Assembly (NCBI RefSeq): GCF_945952055.1 | Contig: NZ_CAMFHB010000023.1 | Coordinates: forward strand, 32,670-96,669 | DNA: 64,000 bases | Origin: an uncultured Alsobacter sp. | GTDB taxonomy: Bacteria; Pseudomonadota; Alphaproteobacteria; Rhizobiales; Beijerinckiaceae | Direction: 5' to 3' | Part shown: piece by piece, positions 17,192 through 26,499 of the stretch | How positions within the stretch are numbered: the stretch's first letter is position 1 | Layout: each line of letters opens with the position of its first letter | Notes under the pieces: generated by a model | What the model was told of the DNA's origin: nothing | What the model saw: the letters and a program-made list of their open reading frames with translations, nothing else | Database searches by the model: none | Program-made: the position numbers and the translations under genes

Positions 17192-17698
17192 TCAGCCCTT
17201 GTGGCCTTCGGCGATGGGGGCCTGGTAGGCCAGGCCCATGTCCCAGGGGAAGTAGATCCAGGTGTCCTGCGACACCTCGGTGACGAAGGTGTCGACCAGC
17301 GGCCGGCCGAGCGGCTTGGCGTAGACCGTGGCGAAGTGGGCGTTGGGCAGCATGTCGCGCACAACGCGCGCCGTCTTTCCGGTGTCGACGAGATCGTCGA
17401 CCACGAGCACGCCCTTGCCGCCCTCGCCACCGAGGTTGAGCAGGTTGGGAGCGATGGTCTTCAGCACCCGGAGCTCACCCTGCGAGGTGTAGTCGTGGTA
17501 GCTCGCCACGCAGACCGTCTCGATGACGCGGGTGCCGAGTTCGCGCGACACGATCGCCGCCGGCACGAGCCCGCCGCGCGTGATGCAGACGATGGCTTCG
17601 AAGGGGCCGGAGTTCGCCAGGCGCCAGGCGAGCGCGCGGGCATCGCGATGGAACTGGTCCCACGACACGGGGAAGGCCTTGGGCTGCGGCTGCGACAT
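17192..17698 (-). CDS. gpt: Xanthine phosphoribosyltransferase (168 aa)
   Basis: Salvages xanthine, guanine and hypoxanthine to nucleotides using PRPP. The PRPP-binding motif [13 protein letters not shown] and the early TRGGL loop are clear, and the end WIYFPWD is characteristic of Gpt. Length equals that of alphaproteobacterial Gpt. A CinA-type gene is upstream on the same strand with a gap of about 20 bases, so they may be cotranscribed. Confidence 0.93.
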   Translation of the reverse strand: MSQPQPKAFPVSWDQFHRDARALAWRLANSGPFEAIVCITRGGLVPAAIVSRELGTRVIETVCVASYHDYTSQGELRVLKTIAPNLLNLGGEGGKGVLVVDDLVDTGKTARVVRDMLPNAHFATVYAKPLGRPLVDTFVTEVSQDTWIYFPWDMGLAYQAPIAEGHKG

Positions 17699-17718
17699 GG
17701 TGTGTTTCCCCTCGGGCG

Positions 17719-18474
17719 TCAGGACGGACGGTTGGCGTGCAGTTCGACGAGCATGGCCTCGACGGCGACCTTCGCCGTCTCGAGCAGCTCGGGATCACGG
17801 GCCCGCACCACGATCTGGTTGCGGAAGCGCTGGCCGTCGAAGGACGGATAGGACCCGATGACGGTGCCCGGATGGGCCTTCTGGACGGTCGCCAGCGCCG
17901 AGCCGTAGGCGCCCTCGGGCAGGCCGCCGCTGTCGATCGACGTCGACAGCATCTTCACGCCGGTGCGCAGCGTGGGCGCCACCGCGTCGAACATGGCCTG
18001 CATGATGGAGGGCACGCCGGCCATCACGATCACGTTGCCGATGCGAAAGCCCGGCGCCTTGGAGATCGGGTTGTCGACGAGGTCGGCCCCGTGCGGGATG
18101 CGGGCCATGCGCAGCCGCGCCTCGTTGAGGTCGGCCGGATTGGGGAAGCGCTCGCGCAGCATGGCGACGGCCCGATCGTCGTGCGAGATGCCGACCCCGA
18201 AGGCCTTCGCCACGGCGTCGGCCGTGATGTCGTCGTGGGTCGGGCCGATGCCGCCCGTGGTGAACACGTAGTCCCAGCGAGCGCGCAGGGCATTGAGCGC
18301 CGCGACGATCTCCTCCTCCACGTCGGGAACGATCCGCACTTCGCGCAGGTCGATGCCGAGCGCGGTGCAGTAGTCGGCGATGGTGCCGATGTTCTTGTCC
18401 TTGGTGCGGCCGGACAGGATCTCGTCCCCGATGACGAGGACGGCGGCGGTGACGACGGGCGCGGGCTCGGTCAT
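17719..18474 (-). CDS. CinA-type molybdopterin-binding domain protein (251 aa)
   Basis: MoCF/MogA-like domain as in the N-terminus of Cin[32 protein letters not shown], and [10 protein letters not shown]. The C-terminal CinA nicotinamide-nucleotide amidase domain is missing, so this is the short form. In CinA this domain hydrolyses ADP-ribose; here the activity is unproven. It probably precedes gpt in one transcript. Confidence 0.85.
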   Translation of the reverse strand: MTEPAPVVTAAVLVIGDEILSGRTKDKNIGTIADYCTALGIDLREVRIVPDVEEEIVAALNALRARWDYVFTTGGIGPTHDDITADAVAKAFGVGISHDDRAVAMLRERFPNPADLNEARLRMARIPHGADLVDNPISKAPGFRIGNVIVMAGVPSIMQAMFDAVAPTLRTGVKMLSTSIDSGGLPEGAYGSALATVQKAHPGTVIGSYPSFDGQRFRNQIVVRARDPELLETAKVAVEAMLVELHANRPS

Positions 18475-18615
18475 GGCAATCTCCGGAAGAGCCGGGATGT
18501 AGCGCGCCCGCCTCCCCCGCTCAAGGCGAACGGCGGGGACGGCTGTTCATAAACGGTGTTGTTTTGGCCGAATCGCGCCAATTTGCCCCGGTCCCCACCC
18601 GCGAAGACAGGCCCC

Positions 18616-19329
18616 ATGCTCTTTCCCGCCCCTCTCGTGCCCGGGCGCCTCGTGCGCCGCTACAAGCGCTTCCTCGCCGACGTGGTGCTCGATGCCACGG
18701 GCGAGACCATCGTGGCGCACTGCGCCAATCCGGGTTCGATGATGGGGCTGCAGGGCGAGGGTAACCGGGTCTGGCTGTCGCGCTCCGACAACCCGGCGCG
18801 CAAGCTCGCCCATTCCTGGGAGATCGTGGAAGCCGATTTCGGGCGCGGGCTCGAACTCGTGGGCATCAACACGGCCCATCCCAACTCCATCGCGGCCGAG
18901 GCCGTGGCGTCGGCGGTCATTCCCGAACTCGCCGGCTATGCGGTCCTGCGCCGCGAGGTGAAGTACGGCAAGAACAGCCGGGTCGACCTGCTGCTCGAGG
19001 ATCCCGGCCGCCCGCCCTGCTTCGTGGAGGTCAAGAACGTCCACCTGATGCGCACCCCGGGCCTGGCCGAATTCCCCGATTCCGTGACGTCGCGGGGCGC
19101 CAAGCACCTCGACGAGCTGGGCGACCGGGTGGAGGCAGGCGACCGGGCGGTGATGCTCTTCGTCGTGCAGATGGCCGCCGACCGCTTTGCGCTCGCCGGT
19201 GACATCGACCCCGGCTACGCCGCCGCCTTCGCCCGCGCCAAGGCACGAGGCGTCGAGGCGCTGGCCTGGTGCTGCCGGATCACGCCCGAGGGGATCTGGC
19301 TCGACAGGCCGGTGCCGGTGGAGGCGTGA
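18616..19329 (+). CDS. sfsA: Sugar fermentation stimulation protein homologue (237 aa)
   Basis: SfsA family, about 235 residues. Signature stretches include [43 protein letters not shown] and [10 protein letters not shown] with [10 protein letters not shown]. The middle resembles a PD-(D/E)xK nuclease fold and SfsA is reported to bind DNA, but its role in bacteria is not settled. Start at [10 protein letters not shown] (18616) fits the family; a GTG further upstream does not. Divergent from the CinA-type gene. Confidence 0.92.
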   Translation: MLFPAPLVPGRLVRRYKRFLADVVLDATGETIVAHCANPGSMMGLQGEGNRVWLSRSDNPARKLAHSWEIVEADFGRGLELVGINTAHPNSIAAEAVASAVIPELAGYAVLRREVKYGKNSRVDLLLEDPGRPPCFVEVKNVHLMRTPGLAEFPDSVTSRGAKHLDELGDRVEAGDRAVMLFVVQMAADRFALAGDIDPGYAAAFARAKARGVEALAWCCRITPEGIWLDRPVPVEA

Positions 19330-19360
19330 GGCGCTGACAGGCGCGAGACCAGCCGCGCGG

Positions 19361-20233
19361 TCAGCCCCGCTCGAAGGCGAGGTTCACGCGGGTCTTCGCG
19401 ATGAGCTTGTAGCCGCGGCCCGCCAGCAGCTTGGGCAGGTCGACCTGCCAGCGGCCGGTGCCGTTCTCGATGAGGAAGAGGCGCGGCAGCAGGCTGTCGG
19501 GCGCGAGCCTCAGGAAGGGTTCCAGGATCAGGTCCTCGGCCCCCTCGACGTCGAGCTTGATGGCGTCGACGTGATCGAAGCCCTCGTCGGCGAGAAGATC
19601 CATCAGGGTCTTGGCGGCGACGCGAACCGAGGGTCCGTTGGCGGTGCCGACGTATTTCACACTCGATTCGCCGTGGTTCTTCTCGTCCACGAAGAGCGTC
19701 ACCTCGCCGGCCTTGTCGGCGACGGCGCAATCGACGGCCTTCACGGTGCCGAGCGGGTTCTGGCGGATGTTGTAGACCAGCCGCTCGAACACCTTGGGCT
19801 GCGGCTCCACCGCGAGCACCCGGCCACGGGTCCCGGCGCGGGTGGCCACGAAGAGGGCGTAGCCACCCACGTTGGCGCCGATGTCGACGAACACGAAGCC
19901 GTCCGTGATGCGGGCCTCGAGGATGGCACGCTCGTCGGCGTCGAAATACTGCGGCGTGAAGAGGAGCCGCTTCTCGCAGACATTGTTGTAGGGGTAGAGC
20001 CGCATGCGCGCGCCCATCGACTCCATGTCGATCGGCCGGCCGTCGAGCGTCCACAACGCGATCTGGCGCGTGGCGTAGGCCAGCCGGCGCCCCAGCCAGC
20101 TGCGCGGCATGCGCCGCGTGAAGGCGATGAGCCGCTCCAGCATGGGCGAGGGACGATACGCGCCGAAGGGGCGGGTCTCGTTGCCCGGGGTGTTCTGCGC
20201 CTGCGCGGCGGATCTGGCCTGAAGGTCCGTCAT
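19361..20233 (-). CDS. FkbM-family methyltransferase (290 aa)
   Basis: SAM-dependent methyltransferase with motif I VFVDIGANVGGYAL, AVEPQPKVFERL and the FkbM motif IKLDVEGAED. The first 70 residues are Arg-rich with no signal peptide. Family members methylate hydroxyls of polyketides, glycans or lipids; no biosynthetic cluster lies next to it. Start at MTDLQARS (20233). The stop is close to that of sfsA, which converges on it. Confidence 0.85.
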   Translation of the reverse strand: MTDLQARSAAQAQNTPGNETRPFGAYRPSPMLERLIAFTRRMPRSWLGRRLAYATRQIALWTLDGRPIDMESMGARMRLYPYNNVCEKRLLFTPQYFDADERAILEARITDGFVFVDIGANVGGYALFVATRAGTRGRVLAVEPQPKVFERLVYNIRQNPLGTVKAVDCAVADKAGEVTLFVDEKNHGESSVKYVGTANGPSVRVAAKTLMDLLADEGFDHVDAIKLDVEGAEDLILEPFLRLAPDSLLPRLFLIENGTGRWQVDLPKLLAGRGYKLIAKTRVNLAFERG

Positions 20234-20393
20234 GGGCGCGACGAGTAGCGCGTCACGCCCGCGAAAGCCAGCGGCAAGCGCCGGGACGCCATGGCGGCGC
20301 TTGCATGCGCGCGCGGTTTGTCCCATGTGAGAGGCCGGGTGCCGGAAGGGGCCTGGCCGTCCATCCTGACGGCGCGAGACGCGGGACACTGCG

Positions 20394-21218
20394 ATGACGT
20401 TCGTCGACGCGAGCCATGCTGCCGGGCGCAAGACCGGCGAGATCAAGCTCCACGGCCCTGAAGGCTTCGAGGGCATGCGCCGCGCCGGCCAGCTCACGGC
20501 CCAGGCGCTCGACCTGCTGGTGCCTCTGGTGAAGCCGGGCGTCACCACGGAAGTGCTCGACGACGCCATCTTCGAGTTTGCCATGGACCACGGCGCCTAC
20601 CCGGCGCCGCTGATGTACCGCGGCTACCGCAAGGGCATCTGCACCTCCATCAACCACGTGGTCTGCCACGGCATCCCCAACGACAAGCCGCTGCGCGACG
20701 GCGACATCGTCAACATCGACGTGACGCTGGTGCTGGACGGCTGGCACGGCGACAGCTCGCGCATGTACCTGGTGGGTGACGTGCCGCGCCGGGCCGTGCG
20801 GCTCGTCGAGGTGACCTACGAGGCGCTGATGCGCGGCATCGCCGCCGTGAAGCCGGGCGCCACGACGGGCGACATCGGCGCCGCGATCCAGGAGTTCGCC
20901 GAAGCCGAGCGCTGCTCGGTGGTGCGCGATTTCTGCGGCCACGGCCTCGGCCGGCTGTTCCACGACGAGCCGAACATCCTGCACTACGGCCGCCGCGGCG
21001 AGGGCGTGCCGCTGAAGGCCGGGATGTTCTTCACCATCGAGCCGATGATCAATCTCGGCCGCCCCCACGTGAAGGTGCTCGGCGACGGCTGGACGGCCGT
21101 GACGCGCGACCGCTCGCTCTCGGCGCAGTTCGAGCACTCCATCGGTGTGACCGAGACCGGCTGCGAGATCTTCACGCTGTCCCCCAAGGGCTGGGACCAG
21201 CCCCCCGCGCAAACCTAG
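20394..21218 (+). CDS. map: Methionine aminopeptidase type I (274 aa)
   Basis: Removes initiator Met from nascent proteins. The dinuclear-metal ligands are all present: Asp in NIDVTLVLDGW, Asp in HGDSSRMY, His in CGHGLGRLFHDEPN, Glu in TIEPM and Glu in QFEHSIGVT. Standard type I length with a short N-terminal extension (about 20 residues). radC follows after 15 bp on the same strand, an arrangement often seen in this order. Confidence 0.96.
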   Translation: MTFVDASHAAGRKTGEIKLHGPEGFEGMRRAGQLTAQALDLLVPLVKPGVTTEVLDDAIFEFAMDHGAYPAPLMYRGYRKGICTSINHVVCHGIPNDKPLRDGDIVNIDVTLVLDGWHGDSSRMYLVGDVPRRAVRLVEVTYEALMRGIAAVKPGATTGDIGAAIQEFAEAERCSVVRDFCGHGLGRLFHDEPNILHYGRRGEGVPLKAGMFFTIEPMINLGRPHVKVLGDGWTAVTRDRSLSAQFEHSIGVTETGCEIFTLSPKGWDQPPAQT

Positions 21219-21233
21219 GGCCTGAGGCTTCCC

Positions 21234-21941
21234 ATGGACGATCCGGTGCTCCCCGACCACGACGGCGGGGAGGACCACCGCCATGGCCACCGCCAGAGGT
21301 TGAGAAAGCGCTTCCTCCGCGCCGGCGCAGCCGCGCTGGAGGACTACGAACTCCTGGAACTCGTCCTGGCCCGGTCGATCCCGCGCCGCGACGTGAAGGG
21401 CCTGGCCAAGGACCTGCTCACCCGCTTCGGCAGCCTCGCCGAGGTGCTCGGCGCCCCGATGGGTCGTCTCATGGAGGTGAAGGGGGTGGCGGAAGCGACC
21501 GCCGTCGACGTCAAGGTGGTCGAGGCCGCCGGACTGGCGCTGGCCAAGGGGGCAGTGGCCAAGCGCATGGTGCTCTCCTCCTGGGCCGCCGTGATCGACT
21601 ACTGCCGCGCCGCCATGGCCTTCGCCGACAAGGAGCAGTTCCGCATCCTGTTCCTCGACAAGCGCAACGGCCTCCTGGCCGACGAGGTGCAGCAGACGGG
21701 AACGGTGGACCACACGCCCGTCTACCCGCGGGAGGTGATCAAGCGGGCGCTGGAGCTCTCCGCCTCCGCCGTGATCCTCGTTCACAATCATCCGAGCGGA
21801 GACCCCACCCCCTCCCAGGCCGACATCCGCATGACCCGCGAGATCGCCGACCTCGCCAAGCCGATGGGCATCTCCGTCCACGACCACATCATCGTGGGCC
21901 GCCAGGGCCATGCCAGCATGAAGGGGCTGGGACTGATTTGA
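21234..21941 (+). CDS. radC: RadC/JAB-domain protein (235 aa)
   Basis: RadC family (UPF0758). An N-terminal helix-hairpin-helix-like region ([25 protein letters not shown]..) is followed by an MPN/JAB domain with [14 protein letters not shown], which holds the metal ligands. The old link to DNA repair is not supported by later work in E. coli; actual function unknown. Likely cotranscribed with map. A family A palindrome follows the stop. Confidence 0.92.
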   Translation: MDDPVLPDHDGGEDHRHGHRQRLRKRFLRAGAAALEDYELLELVLARSIPRRDVKGLAKDLLTRFGSLAEVLGAPMGRLMEVKGVAEATAVDVKVVEAAGLALAKGAVAKRMVLSSWAAVIDYCRAAMAFADKEQFRILFLDKRNGLLADEVQQTGTVDHTPVYPREVIKRALELSASAVILVHNHPSGDPTPSQADIRMTREIADLAKPMGISVHDHIIVGRQGHASMKGLGLI

Positions 21942-22010
21942 GACTTGCCAGTGCAATTGCCCAAAGAGCAGGCACTCCACTCCTGCCGGTCGCGGTAGCA
22001 CCCACTCTCG

Positions 22011-22115
22011 GCGTCCTGCCCGGGCTCGGCCCGGGCATCCACGACTTTGCCAGGGACGAGCGACATGGCCCCAGCAAAGTCGTGGATGGCCGGGCCAAGC
22101 CCGGCCAGGACGGCT
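22011..22115. repeat. Family A intergenic palindrome (copy 1)
   Basis: Two inverted arms (CCTGCCCGGGCTCGGCCCGG... and ...CCGGGCCAAGCCCGGCCAGG) flank CCACGACTTTGC/GCAAAGTCGTGG and a variable centre. The unit recurs at 28781, 32916, 40762, 55951 and 59134. Confidence 0.92.
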
Positions 22116-22218
22116 GAGGGAGGCAGCAGGCCAGAAATCAACGAGGAGGCCCCGTCTGAGCAGGCATGATCGGGCCACCGACCGACATAGGCTCGGATCC
22201 ATGCGCAATTTTCTTCGC

Positions 22219-22234
22219 TGGCACGCCCTTTGCG
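22219..22234 (+). promoter_or_regulatory. Putative sigma-54 promoter of the Anbu operon
   Basis: TGGCACGCCCTTTGCG contains the -24 GG (22220-22221) and -12 GC (22232-22233) separated by exactly 10 bases, and matches TGGCACG-N4-TTGC. A transcript would begin near 22245, about 48 bp before the ATP-grasp start codon. No enhancer-binding protein site has been recognised; expression would need an activator such as NtrC. Confidence 0.6.
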
Positions 22235-22292
22235 GTTAGCTTGACCATGGAACCGGTATCGTGAACCCGCGAACCGGCTGAGGGGGACCTGA

Positions 22293-23711
22293 ATGGCGTC
22301 GGCGTTCGACGAAATGAATGGCACGGGGGGATCCGTCCGCGAGGCCTATGAAGGGCTGAAGCGATGGCTCGACACCGTGCCGGCCGATCACATCGCCTTG
22401 CGGCGCAGCCAGGCTGAACTGTTCTTCCGCCGCATCGGCATCACCTTCGCGGTCTACGGAGATGCCGAGGCCACGGAGCGCCTGATCCCCTTCGACATCA
22501 TTCCGCGCGTCATCACCAAGCCCGAGTGGCAGAAGCTGGAGAAGGGTCTCGTCCAACGGGTGACCGCCCTCAACGCCTTCCTGGCCGACGTCTACGGCCC
22601 GCGCGAGTGCCTGAAGGCGGGCGTCATCCCCGAGGACCTCGTCTACCGCAACCCGGGCTTCCGGCCCGAGATGGCGGGCCGCAAGGTTCCGCACGACATC
22701 TACGTGCACATCGCGGGCATCGACATCGTCCGCGTCGACCAGGACGACTTCTACGTCCTCGAGGACAATGCCCGCACGCCGTCCGGGGTCTCCTACATGC
22801 TGGAGAACCGCGAGGTGATGATGCGGCTCTTCCCGGAGCTGTTCGCCGATCACCGCGTGGCGCCGGTCGAGAACTACCCCGACAGCCTGCTCGCCACGCT
22901 GCGCTCGGTGGCGCCGAACTCGGCCTCGCGCGATCCGGTGTGCGTGCTGCTGACCCCCGGCCAGTTCAACTCCGCCTTCTACGAACACTCGTTCCTGGCC
23001 GACAAGCTCGGCATCGAGCTCGTCGAAGGCTCGGATCTCTTCGTGCGCGACGACATCGTCTACATGCGCACGACGCAGGGGCCCAAGCGCGTCGACGTCA
23101 TCTACCGGCGCATCGACGACGACTTCCTGGATCCCCTCGCCTTCCGCCCGGACTCGATCCTCGGCGTGCCCGGCCTCATGAGCGCCTACCAGTCGGGCAA
23201 CGTGACGCTGGCCAACGCGGTGGGCACGGGCGTGGCGGACGACAAGGCCGTCTACACCTACATGCCGGAGATCATCCGCTTCTTCACCGGCGAGGAGCCG
23301 ATCCTCAAGAACGTGCCGACCTGGCGCTGCCGCGAGAAAGAGGCCCTCAGCTACGTGATGGACCACCTGCCCGAACTGGTGGTGAAGGAGGTCAGCGGCT
23401 CCGGCGGCTACGGCATGCTGGTCGGACCGCACGCCTCGCGCCAGCAGATCGAGGAGTTCCGCCGCAAGCTGAAGCAGGCGCCGGACGGCTTTATCGCCCA
23501 GCCGACGCTGGCGCTCTCCACCTGCCCCACCTTCGTGGCCTCGGGCGTCGCGCCCCGCCACGTCGACCTGCGGCCGTTCGTGCTGTCGGGCTCCGACAAG
23601 GTGCGCATCGTGCCCGGCGGGCTCACCCGCGTGGCGCTGAAGGAAGGCTCGCTCGTCGTCAATTCCAGCCAGGGCGGCGGCACGAAAGACACCTGGGTGC
23701 TCGATGCTTAG
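22293..23711 (+). CDS. Circularly permuted ATP-grasp protein (472 aa)
   Basis: Circularly permuted type-2 ATP-grasp (DUF404/407 class). Landmarks are PRVITKPEWQKLEKGLVQR, DIYVHIAGIDIVR, FYVLEDNARTPSGVSYMLENR, FELF-like RLFPELF, ANAVGTGVADDK and the late KEVSGSGGYGMLVGP with VDLRPFVLSG. ATP-grasp enzymes join a carboxylate to an amine or thiol, so a peptide- or amide-forming ligase is expected. First gene of a four-gene Anbu operon; it overlaps the alpha-E gene by 8 bp. Confidence 0.9.
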   Translation: MASAFDEMNGTGGSVREAYEGLKRWLDTVPADHIALRRSQAELFFRRIGITFAVYGDAEATERLIPFDIIPRVITKPEWQKLEKGLVQRVTALNAFLADVYGPRECLKAGVIPEDLVYRNPGFRPEMAGRKVPHDIYVHIAGIDIVRVDQDDFYVLEDNARTPSGVSYMLENREVMMRLFPELFADHRVAPVENYPDSLLATLRSVAPNSASRDPVCVLLTPGQFNSAFYEHSFLADKLGIELVEGSDLFVRDDIVYMRTTQGPKRVDVIYRRIDDDFLDPLAFRPDSILGVPGLMSAYQSGNVTLANAVGTGVADDKAVYTYMPEIIRFFTGEEPILKNVPTWRCREKEALSYVMDHLPELVVKEVSGSGGYGMLVGPHASRQQIEEFRRKLKQAPDGFIAQPTLALSTCPTFVASGVAPRHVDLRPFVLSGSDKVRIVPGGLTRVALKEGSLVVNSSQGGGTKDTWVLDA

Positions 23712-24645
23712 CCGCACTGCCGACAACCTCTACTGGGTGTCCCGCTACGTGGAGCGGGCCGAGTTCATCGCGCGGGTGCTCGACGCAACGCAGCGGCTGT
23801 CGACCCTGCCCGCCGCCTATGGCGGCGTGGGCAACGAATGGCGGACGGCGCTGCTGACGGTGGGCGCCAGCGAGGCCTACGACGAGAGCTTCACGGAGGT
23901 GAACGAGCGCAACGTCACCACCTTCCTGGCCTTCTCCTCGGACAACCGGTCCTCGATCCGCAGCTGCATCGAGATCGCCCGCCAGAACGCCCGCGCCGTG
24001 CGCACCGCGATCACGGCGGAGATGTGGGAGGCCATCAACGGCGCCTACCTGGAACTGCGCAAATACGACAGCGTCAGCATGAGCCGGGAACAGACCGGCC
24101 GGTTCCTGGAGTGGGTGAAGTCGGTGTCGCTCGCCTTCGACGGCTCCGCCTACCGCTCGATGCTGCGCAGCGACAGCTACTGGTTCTCGCGCCTGGGCGT
24201 CTACATCGAGCGCGCCGACAACACGGCCCGCATCCTGGACGTCAAGTACCACCTGCTGCTGCCGGAATCGGAGCGGGTCGGCAGCAGCCTCGACTATTTC
24301 CAGTGGTCGACGATCCTGCGCGAGGTGTCCGCGCTGACGGCCTATCACTGGGTCTACCGCGAGAGCCTGAAGCCCTGGCTCGTGGCCGACCTGCTGATCC
24401 TGAATCGCCAGATGCCGCGCTCGCTGGCGTCGTCCTACGAGAACATCGTGCGCTTCCTCGACGATCTCGGCCAGCGCTACGGGCGGCAGGGCGTGTCGCA
24501 GCGCCTGTCGCGCAGCATCCTGACGCGGCTGGAGAACACCACCATCAACGAGGTGTTCAAGACCGGCCTGCACGAGTTCATCGACAACTTCATCGTCGAC
24601 AACAACAAGCTGGGCTCCGCCATCACGGACCAGTATCTGGTGTGA
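23704..24645 (+). CDS. Alpha-E domain protein (313 aa)
   Basis: All-helical alpha-E family: MLSRTADNLYWVSRYVERAEFIARVLDA at the start and RADNTARILDVKYHLLL in the middle are diagnostic. Alpha-E proteins are almost always encoded beside the permuted ATP-grasp protein and are sometimes fused to it, so they are probably partners, but no enzymatic role is established. It overlaps the ATP-grasp gene by 8 bp, so translation is likely coupled. The transglutaminase-fold gene starts 58 bp after its stop. Confidence 0.9.
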   Translation: MLSRTADNLYWVSRYVERAEFIARVLDATQRLSTLPAAYGGVGNEWRTALLTVGASEAYDESFTEVNERNVTTFLAFSSDNRSSIRSCIEIARQNARAVRTAITAEMWEAINGAYLELRKYDSVSMSREQTGRFLEWVKSVSLAFDGSAYRSMLRSDSYWFSRLGVYIERADNTARILDVKYHLLLPESERVGSSLDYFQWSTILREVSALTAYHWVYRESLKPWLVADLLILNRQMPRSLASSYENIVRFLDDLGQRYGRQGVSQRLSRSILTRLENTTINEVFKTGLHEFIDNFIVDNNKLGSAITDQYLV

Positions 24646-24703
24646 CGACCCGGCCGGCTGCGCCCTCCCCGGTCGCCGCCGGCCCGCTCCGCAAGGCTCT
24701 TCG

Positions 24704-25516
24704 ATGCGCATCCACGTCTCGCACCAGACCACCTACGACTACGCGCTGCCGGCGAAGTCCCTGATCCAGACTTTGCGGCTGACGCCCAGGAACCACGACG
24801 GCCAGTTCGTGGTGCACTGGCGCATCGACGTGGACCTGGACAGCCGGCTGAAGCCGGGCGAGGACGCGTTCGGCAACGTGACCCACCTGCTCAGCGTCGG
24901 GGGACCTCTGACCCGGCTCGTCGTCACGGTGGACGGCGAGGTCCAGACCCACGACACGGCGGGCATCGTGCGCGGCACGGTGGAGCGCTTCCCACCCCCG
25001 CTCTTCCTGCGCGACACGCCGCTGACCACCGCCGACGACGCGGTGCGCGCGCTGGCCGACGACGTCGCCGGCGCGTCGGGCCCGGAAGCGCTGTCGCGCC
25101 TGCACGGGCTGATGGCCAAGGTCGGCGACACGCTCGCCATCGCCGCCGACGGCCCGCAGGAGGCCGCACAGGCCCTCGCCGAAGGGAGGGCCGACAGCGC
25201 CGGTCACGCGCACCTCTTCGTCGCGGCGGCCCGCCACCTGGGCATTCCCGCCCGGACGATCAGCGGCTACCTGTGGCAGGAGGTCCCCGGCGCGGGCTCC
25301 GGCGTCCATTTCTGGTCCGAGGCCCATGTGGAGGGTCTCGGCTGGGTCGCCTTCGACACCGCCAACCGCACCTGCCCGTCCACCGCCCATGTGCGGGTCG
25401 CCATGGGGCTGGACTGCGCCGGCGCCGCTCCCGTTCGCGGGTCCCACCACGGCGGTGGCGACGAAAGGCAGGCCAGCGCGGTGCGCGTCATGGCCCAGAG
25501 CCAGAGCCAGAACTGA
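24704..25516 (+). CDS. Transglutaminase-fold protein with Ser for the catalytic Cys (270 aa)
   Basis: An N-terminal Bact_transglu_N domain (MRIHVSHQTTYDYALPAKSLIQ) is followed by a transglutaminase core. Active relatives read GVCQDxxHxF before AAARHLGIPAR; here the block is RADSAGHAHLF, putting Ser (AGC) at the Cys position. The His (HFWSEAHV) and Asp (WVAFDTAN) of the triad are kept. The protein is thus either inactive, for binding only, or uses Ser. Third gene of the Anbu operon, followed by the peptidase gene after about 120 bp. Confidence 0.87.
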   Translation: MRIHVSHQTTYDYALPAKSLIQTLRLTPRNHDGQFVVHWRIDVDLDSRLKPGEDAFGNVTHLLSVGGPLTRLVVTVDGEVQTHDTAGIVRGTVERFPPPLFLRDTPLTTADDAVRALADDVAGASGPEALSRLHGLMAKVGDTLAIAADGPQEAAQALAEGRADSAGHAHLFVAAARHLGIPARTISGYLWQEVPGAGSGVHFWSEAHVEGLGWVAFDTANRTCPSTAHVRVAMGLDCAGAAPVRGSHHGGGDERQASAVRVMAQSQSQN

Positions 25517-25638
25517 GACGGTCCGCGGGGCCGCGCGCGCAACGGCGTAAACGCGCCGGAAAGTGCTTGTCCTGCAACGGTATCGCTGGCCGGTTCCACC
25601 GGCTATAACGGCGGCCATATGGAAGACGGGCAAACGCC

Positions 25639-26394
25639 ATGACCTATTGTGCGGGCATCCTCGTGCGCGAGGGCCTCGTGATGATCGCCGACACCCGCAC
25701 CAATGCGGGCCTCGACAACATCTCGACGTTTCGCAAGCTCCACGTGTTCGAGAAGCCCGGCGAGCGGATCATCGCGCTGGCCACGGCGGGCAACCTGTCG
25801 ATCTCCCAATCGGTCGTGAGCTTCGTGTCCGAGGGAATCGAGAACCCCAACACCGGGGAGGTCGAGACGCTGTACGACGCGCCGTCCATGTTCCGGGCGG
25901 CGCAGCTCGTGGGCCGGGCGATCCACCGCGTGCGGGAGGTGGACGGGCGCAGCCTCGACGAGGCCGGTATCAAATTCGACGTGTCGATTCTGATCGGCGG
26001 GCAGATCAAGGGCAGCCCTGCGCGTCTCTTCATGATGTATGCCGCCGGCAACTTCATCGAATGCGGCGTCGAGACGCCCTATCTGCAGATCGGCGAACAC
26101 AAATACGGCAAGCCCATCCTCGACCGCGCCGTCACCTTCAACACCAGCCTGGGCGATGCGCTCAAGCTCGGGCTGATTTCCATGGACTCGACGATGCGCT
26201 CGAATCTGGGGGTCGGCCTGCCCATCGACGTGGTGACCATGCGTCGCGACGCGCTGGAACCCGACCTTTTGCATCGAATCGAGGCCGGGGAGCCCTATTT
26301 TCACGACCTGCGCGAGCGCTGGTCGGCGGCGCTGCGGGCGGCCCACATCGCCATCCCGCCCCCGCCCTACAAGCCCCGCGACCCGGCGGACTGA
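25639..26394 (+). CDS. anbu: Anbu proteasome-like peptidase (251 aa)
   Basis: Ancestral beta-subunit (Anbu, BPH) of the proteasome superfamily. After removal of Met1 the N-terminus is Thr (TYCAGILVREGLVMIADTRTNAG), with Asp17 and Lys32 placed like the catalytic Asp and Lys of the family. GVGLPIDVV near residue 195 is also characteristic. There is no propeptide. Anbu rings assemble as open helical or washer-like structures and their substrates are unknown. Here it closes the ATP-grasp/alpha-E/transglutaminase set, the usual company of Anbu. A TATAAC-like element in the 120 bp before it may give an additional promoter. Confidence 0.92.
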   Translation: MTYCAGILVREGLVMIADTRTNAGLDNISTFRKLHVFEKPGERIIALATAGNLSISQSVVSFVSEGIENPNTGEVETLYDAPSMFRAAQLVGRAIHRVREVDGRSLDEAGIKFDVSILIGGQIKGSPARLFMMYAAGNFIECGVETPYLQIGEHKYGKPILDRAVTFNTSLGDALKLGLISMDSTMRSNLGVGLPIDVVTMRRDALEPDLLHRIEAGEPYFHDLRERWSAALRAAHIAIPPPPYKPRDPAD

Positions 26395-26499
26395 AGTCGC
26401 TCAAACCTTCCCGCATCGTTCACGTTAAGGGTCAAGCGGCTGGTAACAGTTCCCGGCTTATCCCTGTGCGGTCGGGGATGACCCCGCCGGATTCCATGG

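Noticed and set aside
22011..22115. CRISPR array
   Set aside because: The repeat copies are dispersed singly through the window between different genes, not in tandem with spacers.
26395..26499. CtrA-type site upstream of the GGDEF-EAL gene
   Set aside because: Only half-sites (TTAA) occur; no second TTAA at 7 bases.
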